From Prosopocoilus inquinatus (taxonomy: Eukaryota > Arthropoda > Insecta > Coleoptera > Lucanidae): a stretch of DNA of 64,000 bases. Where the stretch lies: positions 2,790,001 to 2,854,000 of the forward strand of contig CM069869.1 of NCBI GenBank assembly GCA_036172665.1. Reading direction: 5' to 3'. A model generated the notes under the pieces. It ran no database searches, was not told the origin of the DNA, and was given only the letters and a program-made list of their open reading frames with translations. Shown here piece by piece: positions 22,374-32,415 of the stretch. The first letter of the stretch is position 1; the number at the start of each line of letters is the position of its first letter. Position numbers and translations under genes: made by a program.

Positions 22374-22625
22374 ACAGTTAAAAAATTTTAACGAGGATAA
22401 GCGGCTGATTGTTGGGCGTTGTTTTTATAAGAAGAACTCCTTTTAACTTCTGTCAATATTTCGCAATGTATTTATTGCTTCATCAGGACAAAACTGTAAA
22501 TTATATAACATGAGCAACGTGCTACAAAAGTTAGGTTAAGTACTTACTTTTAGAGTAATTAAAGCTAGCCATAGAAGGTAAATTATGAAGCGATGTGCAA
22601 TGTTTATCCTCGTTAAAAATATATA
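22370..22625. mobile_element. Small inverted-repeat element with hammerhead-like core, between AT tracts
   Basis: The left end TTTAACAGTTAAAAA...TTTTAACGAGGATAA (22370-22400) is mirrored by TTATCCTCGTTAAAAAT at 22604-22620, and AT dinucleotides lie on both sides. The left end occurs again at 22650-22679, where it is cut off by the LINE at 22689. At about 250 bp and without a frame, this is a non-autonomous element. The hammerhead-like core on its minus strand suggests it is related to retroelement termini such as PLE LTRs. Confidence 0.55.
22459..22486 (-). ncRNA. Hammerhead ribozyme-like core, well preserved
   Basis: Read on the minus strand: CTGATGA (22486-22480), one A, stem II GCAAT with ATTGC (5 bp, perfect, loop of 6), then GAAA (22462-22459). 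The layout is identical to the motif at 22233, including the single extra base, but the primary sequence is unrelated. Confidence 0.55.
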
Positions 22626-22650
22626 TAATATATATATATATACATATATT
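22617..22650. repeat. AT-rich dinucleotide tract
   Basis: Imperfect (AT)n between the small inverted-repeat element and a second copy of its left end. Confidence 0.8.
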
Positions 22651-22688
22651 TAACAGTTAAAAATTTTTAACGAGGATAAACTATATAT

Positions 22689-24142
22689 TTGCCTCACATT
22701 TCACAGTACATTACTTTTTTCATAAACAAATGTCTTACTTTACATAAGTTTCCTACGCTTTGGAAAGAAGCCTTGGTGACACTCTTAGCTAAAGTGTCTT
22801 CTCCAAAAGAATTTTCTGACTTGCGTCCAGTCAGTGTGCTGCCAGTCCTTTCCAAGGTTTTGGAAAAAATAATGAATCAACAACTTTTTTCAATATTTAG
22901 CGAAGACAAATATTCTGCCCACAACGCAATCAGGTTTTCGTCCGGGTTACAGCACTGCATCAGCTCTATTAAAAATTACTAGTGATATTCTTAAAGCAAC
23001 AGACCAAGGCCATATTTCCATTTTAAGCCTCTTAGACTTTTCTAAAGCATTCGACACTATCAACCATGAACTCCTTTGTTGCAAATTGAAATATTACGGT
23101 GTTGAAAGTGATTCCTTAAATTTATTAGAATCGTTTTTGTCTAACAGGTCACAAAGAGTGGTAGTTGATGGAAATAGATCTGATGCTGGAGCAGTTACTT
23201 CTGGAGTTCCTCAGGGTTCTGTACTTGGTCCCCTTCTGTACTTAGTTTATATAGCCGATTTTCAGGAACAATTAAAAATATGTAAAAGTCATTACTACGC
23301 AGACGACACACAATTGTACACCAGCTTTGATTTTAACAACAGGAAAAGGTATGAAAATCTAATCAACGAAGACCTGCGTGCAATAGTATCTTTTTCAAAA
23401 TCACACTGTTTGAATATTAATCCACGCAAATCCTCGCTCATTATTTTCGGTCCTTCTAAAGATCGGCAGAGGGCCATAGGCGACATTAACATATACGTAA
23501 ATAATATTAAGATTAATTTTCAAATAGAAATTAAGAGCTTGGGTGTGATACTGGATGAAGAATTGAGATTTAGGCCACATGTTAACAAACTAATACAGCG
23601 TTTCTATGAGAGCACTGCGTAGTCTTTACGTTGGCAAAGGCTTTCTAAATTCTAAAATGAAAATTACCTTATCTGATACCTTAATCTTGTCCATTTTTAA
23701 TTACTGCGATGTCGTCTATGGCCCGTGCATAGACCAGGCCACCGAAATTAGGATACAAAAAGCCCAAAATTCATGCGTTAGATTTATTTTAGGTCTGCGA
23801 AGGCGTGACCACATATCTCCTGGTATAATTTCTTTAAATTGGCTGAATATGAGCAACAGAAGACGACATCATTTACTTTGTATGACTCATAAGATTTTAT
23901 TTACTAGTACCCCACCATATTTACTTGAATTTTTAGTGCCAAGATGTACTATCCATAATCGTGCTTTGCGCAATACTTCAATCTTAACAATTCCTCAACA
24001 TACAACCTCCTTATTTACAAGATCTTTCGGTTACGTTGCACCCACCCTTTATAACAATATTCCTGAAAATCTGAAGACCATGTCTCTGTTTGCATTTAGG
24101 TCTAATTTAAAACAATTAATCTTTACAGAGCAGGTAGCATAG
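22689..24142 (+). pseudogene. LINE reverse transcriptase, broken by two frameshifts
   Basis: Three reading frames follow one another: 22689 to about 22930 (DLRPVSVLPVLSKVLEK, RT block 1-2), about 22928-23622 (DFSKAFDTINHELL, then SGVPQGSVLGPLLYLVYIADF, then YYADDTQLY with the catalytic ADD, then SLGVILD) and 23606-24142 (thumb/C-terminal region ending ENLKTMSLFAFRSNLKQLIF). The breaks, near 22925 and 23605, look like single-base indels. Endonuclease and ORF1 are absent. This is the usual organisation of Jockey/CR1-group elements; the clade cannot be fixed by eye. It is non-functional as it stands. Confidence 0.9.
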
Positions 24143-24314
24143 GTCTGTAGCATAATTTCTGCATAAATATTTGACTCTTCAATGAATTAGAACTTGACAC
24201 GTGACTTGACCACGAATCAAATTAAGGTTAGGTGGAAGAGCGCTTCGGCGAACCTCGCCGGGTATTTGTAATATTTTTTTTTCTATTTAAAATATGTCCC
24301 TAATTTTTCAATAA

Positions 24315-24319
24315 AGACC

Positions 24320-24395
<76 letters not shown>
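24315..24395. repeat. (ATT)n tail of the LINE
   Basis: About 27 ATT repeats, the 3' tail of the element. Confidence 0.95.
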
Positions 24396-24399
<4 letters not shown>

Positions 24400-24659
24400 G
24401 TATTTTAAGAAAATCACCTTGTCAGAGCAACTTGTTGTCAAGCCTATTGGATTGCATGGTTTTTACAACGCATTATATTTTGCAGAGAAAATCAATTTTT
24501 ATTTTTATTCTTCGTAATTTTGACATTTATTGCTTGTGCAAATGGACGTCAGGAAAACCAGAAAATAAAAGAAAAACTGTTTTTAATCTAACGCCTCATT
24601 TTTATGTGCGCATTGAATGTAAATAATGGTGTGATTGATTCATTCGGGTTTAGATTGTA

Positions 24660-24905
24660 TCGTCAACCTTCGCACTCCCACGATTTTCGAAACGTTTTAC
24701 GAAATATTCGGTCTAAATTTATCGCTCCTTTAAAAATTTGTAGATCCAACGACAGGAGCGGCTTATGTACGTTCGCATTGAGTTCTATTTTGTTTTGTTC
24801 GGAGGTGGAATATGTGTGGGGGATTTACTCGCACGATACACTGGTCCGATGGGAAGAGGTCATTTAACATTAATTATGAACGATAGACATCTGCACACCT
24901 GCCTA
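24660..24905. repeat. Segment duplicated at 14430-14720
   Basis: Shares ordered blocks with 14430-14720 (see that entry). It lies immediately upstream of the CpG-rich patch. Confidence 0.5.
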
Positions 24906-24929
24906 TGATATCGCCGCTGCTAGTTTTAA

Positions 24930-25250
24930 GAGAGTACTGTTGTGTGCTGAAGCGGCGCCTGAAATCGATGGAAAGTTTGTGCGGGTTCTCGTCGCGGCGG
25001 ACGTCGTCGCCGCCGCCGCCGCGCCGTCAGTGCGGATTCGCGCTCAGTCTTGCTCGTCTCGTTCGTCGCGTGCTACCCGCGAAAAGTCTGCGCGATAATA
25101 TTGCCAGTTACGTCGGAAATTCCCCCGTCGAGGATTTTAATAAAAGTTGACAGTTGATTAGAATTTTTATGCGCCTTCCTGTTTTGCGTTTTTCGCGCAT
25201 TCTCAGCCGCCCACCATTACCGAACGTCGCCGCCGTCGACATCGTCAACG
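24930..25250 (+). promoter_or_regulatory. CpG-rich patch, candidate promoter / first exon of a host gene
   Basis: This stretch is far richer in GC and CpG than the rest of the window and includes a short (CCG)n run at about 25008-25022. It is followed 55 bp later by a convincing acceptor and exon. GC-rich 5' ends of genes are common in arthropods. Open frames here (for example 24905-25150, arginine/proline-rich) have no recognised domain and may be untranslated leader. No clear TATA box was chosen. Confidence 0.4.
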
Positions 25251-25304
25251 AGTGACAGTTTTTGAAATTGTTTTGATTGTTTATCATTTTTTTTTTCGTC
25301 GCAG

Positions 25305-25408
25305 TCCTCCAGTCGCGTTGATTAATGATGCTGTAAATTCTCTTCGTGCAAGAAGACCAAGAGAACTCAAACAACAACTCGAGCACAGAGCAGAAGGAAA
25401 AAGTTATG
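25305..25408 (+). CDS. Candidate 104-nt internal exon, unknown protein
   Basis: A strong acceptor (a run of T ending TTCGTCGCAG at 25304) and a consensus donor (ATG then GTAAGT at 25409-25414) bound the segment. One frame is open throughout and would encode PPVALINDAVNSLRARRPRE and then a basic/glutamine-rich stretch (LKQQLEHRAEGKSY). The donor falls after one base of a codon. The exon ends in ATG, so it could instead be a 5' untranslated exon whose start codon abuts the intron. With the CpG patch upstream this is the best candidate for the beginning of a plus-strand host gene, whose further exons lie outside recognition or outside the window. Confidence 0.45.
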
Positions 25409-25414
25409 GTAAGT

Positions 25415-26965
25415 TTTTCATACTTTCCGTTTTTATTAAACGCAATGGTTCTCATCCGCTGAATTAATAAAGTTCGCTCCGCTCATTTATAAATAATTAT
25501 TCTCCATCCCCGAGCGACCTTCGCCGTTGATAATAATTATTATGTAAAGATATTTTTACACAGTGTATAACGGACATCTATAATTAGAACTCTCGTCGCC
25601 TATACTATATATTCCCGTTTTCATTTTTCGTTTTTTTTTTTTTTTTTTGCTGCGCATCGTTTATTCAAAGCACATACAAAACAACGTGTGTGTGTGTGTG
25701 AGTGTATAATACGACGAGTTGCAGATAAAAACTTTTCATTCGAAAACCGAATAAAGTTGATATCGTGGCGCAAAAATTATTCATATAGTTTGTTTGTTGA
25801 AGTTTTCACAGACAGTTCGGGGGGAAAGTTTTGAGTCGTGACGCGTTAAAATTCTTACACAAATAAGAAATAACATGCCGCGGACGAAACGAAACGGTCC
25901 GCGTTTTTATACGTCCTCTTCCTCCTTAAAGGCGTGCTTAACCTAGTTTTTGGATATGGGACGTTCGGTTGGGGGGGGCGCCAGTATCGCGATAATTTTG
26001 CAAATGTGCCGGAATATTAGGGGGGGACCTTAAATTTTTACTGCGCAGATTTACCAAGGCTGCTTTAATATATTTTTTGCAATATGAGGATCGTTTATAG
26101 GCTGTATAGTAACATACAGACGCGGTTTCTCGTTTAAATCTAAGCTGCATTATGAACTGCGTCTTGATAAAATACATGTTACTATACATTTAAAGTTTCT
26201 GTATTTTTTTCACAATTACAGCAGCCTTTTAAATGAGTTAATGTCTCATTTTCACGATAATAGTTGCTGTCATAAAAGCAACTATTGCTGCCATGAAATT
26301 ATCAAAGTGTAGACAGCTTGATAGTCTGTTGCGGTAGTGATAGCTAGCTTTCATCACAGCAATAGTTACTTTCGTAAGAGCAAATATGAAATTGTAGTTT
26401 TTATAGTTTGTAACTTATTTACTTTAAACTGGAAGTTGATTAGCTTTTAATTTCCGGAAAATATTTAAAAATAAAACACTTTTTTAGATTGATTTGCAAT
26501 ACTTGGGACTGGATTTCCTAATACACTCACAACAAATAACATATTTTCTTTATAACATATGGTAATATTTAGTTTATATGTTTGCGATCTTCCTTGATAA
26601 ACTTATTTATTTCTTAAACTTTGCGTCATTTGTATTTTTATTAATTAACCAAGGTGTACTTAATTTTTGTTTTTGTATTAACAGTACAAGTATGAATAAA
26701 TGTTTCATCCTGTTGTGCGTTTTTAACATTTTTATTTTTTAAACTTTGTACCGTTGTTATTATTATTAATGAACTCCAAGATTACTTAACTTTCCTTTTT
26801 TCTTTTAACATCAACAAATATAAAAATAATTTTTAAATGATAGCAGCTTTATCGTTCAACTGTTTTCGTATACTAATTTAATTATTTATTTTCCTTTAGT
26901 TTAGTTTCTGTTTAGATTATAAATTTAACTAATACCTAAAGTAACGACTTTCAAGTTTATTTTGG
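25415..26965 (+). other. AT-rich sequence, possible first intron of the 25305 exon
   Basis: It contains a poly-T run near 25630, a (GT)n run near 25685-25700 and a 10-bp perfect hairpin (26259-26268 with 26277-26286). No exon-like block recognised. Confidence 0.3.
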
Positions 26966-26969
26966 GAAA

Positions 26970-27940
26970 TTTGCGGCCGGTCTCAACAGTTCGTTCTCGG
27001 GCAATATCTCGATAATTACTGAAGATGCAAAAAAAATTTCCAGATATTTTTGTTTGAAATTTCAGAGGTCTACAGCCTAAACTTATTCTTAACTATACAG
27101 GGTGAATAAAAACAGTGGTGGTGGAAGCAACTTTTTATTTCAAATGACACAAATTCTATACATTTTTTGTATACCATTATCTAAATCTAAACCCAACCGT
27201 TCTTAACATTATTTAACATTAAAAAATATGTAGAATTTTAGAGGAAACCCAAATTTTACATCGTATATTGGATGATTCAAAATAAGTATTCGACCCGTTA
27301 ACCACAGGTAGTACACGAAAAAACAAAACTAAAAGTCTCTATGCATAAAGGGTCTAGTATGCATAGTTTTTAAGATAAAAAGCATTGAAGATTCAGATAA
27401 AAATTGGATGATGGGCAGTGGCATGATGGCAGCTGTATTACGTCACAAGAGCATTGAACCCACGCCAAGTAGAAGGAAACACCTTGAAACAAAACTTTAA
27501 AACGTTCTTATTTGTGGTTTTCTACGCAAAAAGAAATTATAACACACAATTTATTCTTTCGGACATCGAACTTGTGTATGCATGCATAAGAAATTAATCA
27601 TAATTTCCATTTTGGACTCAAAGGAGGTTGGTTTTTGGAATATTTCTGATAAATTTATTTCTTGCAAATTCGTACTTGAATGGCCTTAGTATATACGCTC
27701 CTAACAGGTCGGACATTTATTCTGAATCAGCCTGTATAGAGTGTACCGTTTGAAATAAAAAAGTTGCATCCAGTACCATTATACTGACTTATTCTCTATA
27801 GTAATTAAGAAAATAATTTTATGCTGTAGACCTTTAAAATTCAAAACAAAAATGTCTCGACACTTTTCCTTGAGACTTTAAAAATCTTCAAAAGTTATCG
27901 AAATATAGCTCGAAAACGAACTGTTAGGACATCCTGTATA
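26970..27940. mobile_element. Inverted-repeat DNA element, outer arms about 180 bp
   Basis: The left part (AACAGTTCGTTCTCG, CTCGATAA, GGTCTACAGC, CAACTTTTTATTTCAAA) recurs in inverted order and orientation at 27740-27940, ending in CCTGTATA. No transposase frame is present. A second, smaller inverted-repeat element sits inside it (27265-27736). Confidence 0.75.
27265..27736. mobile_element. Nested MITE inside the 26970 element
   Basis: The left end TTGGATGATTCAAAATAAG with CGACCCGTTA is mirrored by TAACAGGTCGG and CTGAATCAGCCTG on the right, with TA on each side. It is about 470 bp, non-coding, and divides the outer element symmetrically. Confidence 0.6.
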
Positions 27941-28295
27941 ACTGGCAGGAAAGCAAAAAAAATATATATATTATATATAGATTGAGAAGTCTATTATTTT
28001 TCTTCTAAACGTTTTCGCAATTCAATTTCAATCAACTTTTTCCTCGCTTATTTCAAAAACAATTTATTTTAATGAAATATCAAAAGTAGAATGATTCCTG
28101 TCGAATCTAACATCGTGTCACACGGGTTTAAAAAAGTAAATAAATAAATAAAAATGTTATTATTTGTATCGATCTGGTTTGACTTTTTATTTTTTGCTAT
28201 GTTTAGATGCATCACAAAACCTTGTGGACAGGACAATTAAATTAAAGAATTAAGAAATCTTAACGTTAGCCGTTTTTGAAATGAGAAGCGATGTA

Positions 28296-29914
28296 CAGGT
28301 TGTCTCTTAAATGCCTTTAAAGCTTCAGGTAAAAGCCTTCCTCTGCGGATACTAAGAGCAAAATTGTAAAGAGAAAATTTCACGCACTCTTAGATTTCGT
28401 TAATTATCAATTGTATTTACTAATAATTTAGAGATTCAGTTCCTCTTTTGGTAGTATACTGTTAAATATCCTACCCTTCGAAGTACGACGGAGCAGATAT
28501 TTTGATCACATTGTGTCAAATCAATTTCTTTTAATACTATTTGCTTGATTGAAATGAATTCAATAAGATGTTGCAAACCTGAGGAACGGGAGTTAAATGC
28601 CAAATAAAAAAAAATATTACGTACAAGGACTCGCCGTATTCAAACTTATATCCCCGACACTTAAGACGTACTTTGACTTTTACTATCAAAATCTCTGGTT
28701 TTATTTAAAACAAAAATCGTATAAAAATTAGAGGACTATTTTCGTCCCTGTTTTTCTCACTCTTTTCCAAAACTTTAATCCACCCTTACGAGGCGTACAC
28801 TGATAAAAATCTGGAGTTAATTCTAACACTTTTTGGACGCCAGGGAACACTTTTTTCGGTATTCCCTCGTGTCCATCCGTTTGCGGAGTTACGAAAAACG
28901 GAGTTAGGATGTTTACCATTTAAACGTATGTAATAGAGCAGAGTTAAGTTTATCCTTGTTGGAATAAACACTCACTTTTAGATACAATTTAGTCGGAAAA
29001 AGAGAACAATAACGCCAAATTAGATGAAGATTAACAACTTTTCAGATAACACTTTATCCATATTTAACACCGAATGGGCAGATTACAATTAATCCCAAAA
29101 ATGTTTGTGTGTATAGCATTTTTTTTTAATTTCAGAAAAAAACTGTACAGTAATAAATAAAGAACTTAAATTGCCTTGTTTGAACGATTTCGGCTTGAAT
29201 TTAGAAATTAGCTAAGAATACTTCTCTGCCCCTTTCTTAATGGATTGAGATTTTGGCTGTTGTCCGTCTTACACAATATTTTTCAGGATAAACGAAATAA
29301 TGTCTCAGAAATCTTTTTTCTTAGAAATGATATATTAACAATTAAATAAATTTCAAATTAGGAATGAACTATATTACTTTCAAATAAGATACAGCACAAA
29401 GAGCTTATACACATTACAAAATATGTAGATCAAGGCAGATTCTAAGAAATTACAATAAATTTGACCAATTTCTAACAAACTTCGAAACATTTGAAGCAAA
29501 TTTCAAAAATAATGTATTACGAAATTAATTTAATCATTGAGTTTTTCCGTGCTGTTTGCATCAAGGTTTTAACAAATAAGTGAAAAGGTGTACCGATGAT
29601 AGAATAGTTTTATTTTCACAAAATTGCGACCGCGGTTTCGTCTAATGAGACATTGTCAAGCAGGATAAGATGTTCTTAAAACCCACGAGGACACCGAAGC
29701 TTCCAAAAACAAAGAGAAATTAATTTACACAAATGTCTAAAGTTGCAGATAAGAGATCAAATTAAAAAAAAAAAAACGTTACGAAACAACTTAGCACAAA
29801 TACCAAATACTTCTTAGAGAGAGAGAGAAAGACATGATATATGATAATGTTGGTATCTCGACCACGTATAAAAAAGCCTACCTGAAGCGCTAAACGCATT
29901 TAAGGAACAGCCTG
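28296..29914. mobile_element. TA-flanked DNA element with TIRs of about 45 bp
   Basis: The left CAGGTTGTCTCTTAAATGCC, then GCTTCAGGTAAAAGCC, pairs with the right GGCTTTTTTATACG... read in reverse as CAGGCTGTTCCTTAAATGC and GCTTCAGGTAGGC; both ends sit at TA. The interior is AT-rich without a transposase. Parts of the interior (28580-28680 and 29170-29280) resemble 55735-56000. It holds a weak hammerhead-like core on the minus strand near 29640-29659. Confidence 0.7.
29640..29665 (-). ncRNA. Weak hammerhead-like remnant
   Basis: On the minus strand TTGACAA (two changes from CTGANGA), one T, GTCT pairing with AGAC around CATT, then GAAA followed by CCGCGGTCGC. The layout is that of the other cores but the first box is degraded. 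Confidence 0.25.
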
Positions 29915-29924
29915 TATAATTTTA

Positions 29925-31610
29925 GTAATTTCTTGCAAAAAAAAAATTTGAATGAGAAATTTTAATTAAATCATCTCTAAAAAAGACAACTTCTATATGT
30001 TTTCTTTTCTTTTTAATTATATTGCAAGACTTTAATCATGTCTTGTCTAGCTTAGCTTTGGACAGACCTGCTCATTTTTGCCTTTTGGCATTAACCGTTC
30101 CCCGGCTCCTGTTGCCGCTAGCCATCTGCCTCTTTCTGTGTGTAGGCGAAGTTTTTTTGCGGCAGTGGTAAGGCTTCTGGGATTCCCAGGGCAGGTACCT
30201 CAGAAGTTTTTTAACTTCTATGAAAAATCTAATAATCTACTCTAGATTTTACATATATTAAAAAAAATATATTTTGCTTTTGATTAATTTCTAATTACAA
30301 AACAAAACTTCGTTACTTGAAACATTGATATGAAACAGTGATATCGGTAAACAAATCATAAATGAGTAAAAGAGTACTCTGATTAGAAACGAAAATGCTA
30401 GCTCTCAGAGTTCAAAACAAGGGGAAAAACATGTTTAAATGAAAGCCATTTGTGTGGAGAAATCATCGACAGGAATTTGAAAAATGAAATTATTTATACA
30501 AATGATTATGGTGACCACAAATTTATTTACGTACACAGTTATCAACGAAAACCCCATTTCAATGAAAAAAAAATAGATAATAATAACAAGCTTCCTCTCG
30601 CGTACCATTTCAAAGCGAAAACCCTTCCTCACACATTAATAATCAAATCACGAATTATTTAACTGTTTGTGTGCAACTAAATAACAAACAAGATATCACA
30701 GGAAAGTCGTGATCAAAAAAATTCCTATTACGTCTTTACATTTTTTTTTTAATAATATACAATCAAACAATCATTTGTAAAACCAACCATCTACGTAAAA
30801 TGTTTGCAAAGAACTGATACTACTACTAGTATTAAAGAATTAATTTATAAACTAATGTTTAGTGGAAGTAAGTACATTATCTTTTGCTGAATTTTATACA
30901 GGATTCCCCCGTTATGTTAATTGAAATTCCTGACTTTTCCCTGTTCTTCCGGACTCTTTATCAAAAAACTTAAGCTGTTGACTGCGTTTATGCAAACCAA
31001 ATTTATTCCCAATCCATAGCATTTATAGTAATTAGTATGTATTTACTTTTTTTCAACTGGTACTAATAATGTGCAGGATCACTTCCTTAAAGCAGAAATT
31101 TTTGTGAAATTGGAAAAAAAAGGTACATAATTGTTTTAACATAAATCGTAAGTTTATGCAGAATCATTTTTAATTTAACAGTTAATGTAGCACAACGTAA
31201 TGTAATTTAAGGGAAACTAGAGCATTTATGCACATCACACAATGTAATGTAATGTAATGTATTATTGCAATAAAATAAAATAACAAAAAATCACTTTCAT
31301 CCACCCATACTTAGTGAATTAAGAACATTTCCGTTTCTAAAAAGACACTAATAGTAAACGTTTAATGATGTTGAAGTTTTCTGGTTGAGCTAACGCATGC
31401 GCAAAAACCACATTTATTAATATAATTTAAGAGAGATAGAAGCTAATTTTTACGCTACACTAAATTAAGTGACTGCATGAATACTCGCACTTAAACTTGA
31501 CTGTTTATGATCTTAAATTTTTAGGTTAAATTATGTTACTTTAAATCATAAATTAATGATACTGCATACTCAGTCGGGAAAGCAATAAAAATTAACATTA
31601 ACATCTTTTT
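29925..31610. other. AT-rich spacer
   Basis: No genes recognised. A short pentanucleotide run lies at 31239-31262. Confidence 0.4.
31239..31262. repeat. (AATGT)n pentanucleotide run
   Basis: Four to five tandem AATGT units; echoes of the same pentamer occur at 31195-31206. Confidence 0.7.
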
Positions 31611-31619
31611 TTCTTGGCG

Positions 31620-32205
31620 GGTTTCTGTGACACGTACCATCAACGATGAAGTCGTCACACACTTTCCAAAGTCAGGGTACACTCGAAAACCAAGCTTACA
31701 TAATAAATTCTTGACTCGCTTAGCTTCCCAATAAATAAAGGAGCCTGATGCAGATTGTAGCAGAAATTACTGCTTAATTTCACTTAGTAACGACATTAAT
31801 TCAACCTACATCTTCGTCTTCTTTCTGTCGTCTTCTAATGTTGCCAATTATCTGATCGAAGATCGCAACATTACCCAACGTGGCTTAATGAATATCTTAT
31901 TTTGACCTTTGTGCACACAAATTAGAGTCACCTTAGCTTAGCAGACAACAACATTCTAATAATCATTCTAATAATTATACCAAAACAGAACAGACATAAC
32001 TTAAAAGAAAGGTTAGGACGAGTAACTGTTTTACCGATATTTTGATTCCAACCGAACTAAATTTTGTGCGTTGCCCCCCGAACAGCAAAAATTTACTACT
32101 TTTTACACATCCAAATAATTGAACCGTTACACCGTCACTATAAGGAGACACCTGCAACAGGGCTTGTTTTGTGATGCTAAGTTTGCAGCCAGTACATGAA
32201 CATTA
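31620..32205. repeat. Dispersed repeat, direct copy of 9340-9925
   Basis: Collinear over its whole length with 9340-9925. It lies about 200 bp outside the left arm of the giant inverted repeat and is not repeated beyond the right arm, where a LINE sits. Confidence 0.75.
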
Positions 32206-32415
32206 ATAAATCTTCTGCATTGGCTTCTAAACAAACAAACAGAAATATTAAAAAAATTAAATTAGTAAGTTATGATTTTTGTCGAAGTTCGAATATCGGA
32301 GGTCGGGCTATCAGATGAGTCCAAACGACAAGCAGCAGTGCCACCACTCGTCGGTTCGGGCAACTTCGAGTTTATAGCTTACGAAACTAACGAAAGGGCA
32401 CGCTGTTATTAGGCA

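Larger units (their letters stand above)
22689..24395 (+). mobile_element. Jockey/CR1-group LINE, 5'-truncated, (ATT)n tail
   Basis: It contains the C-terminal reverse-transcriptase region and an ending AATAAAGACC followed by about 80 bp of (ATT)n (24315-24395). The 5' end is abrupt, directly after a truncated repeat at 22650-22688, as expected for incomplete reverse transcription. Confidence 0.9.
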
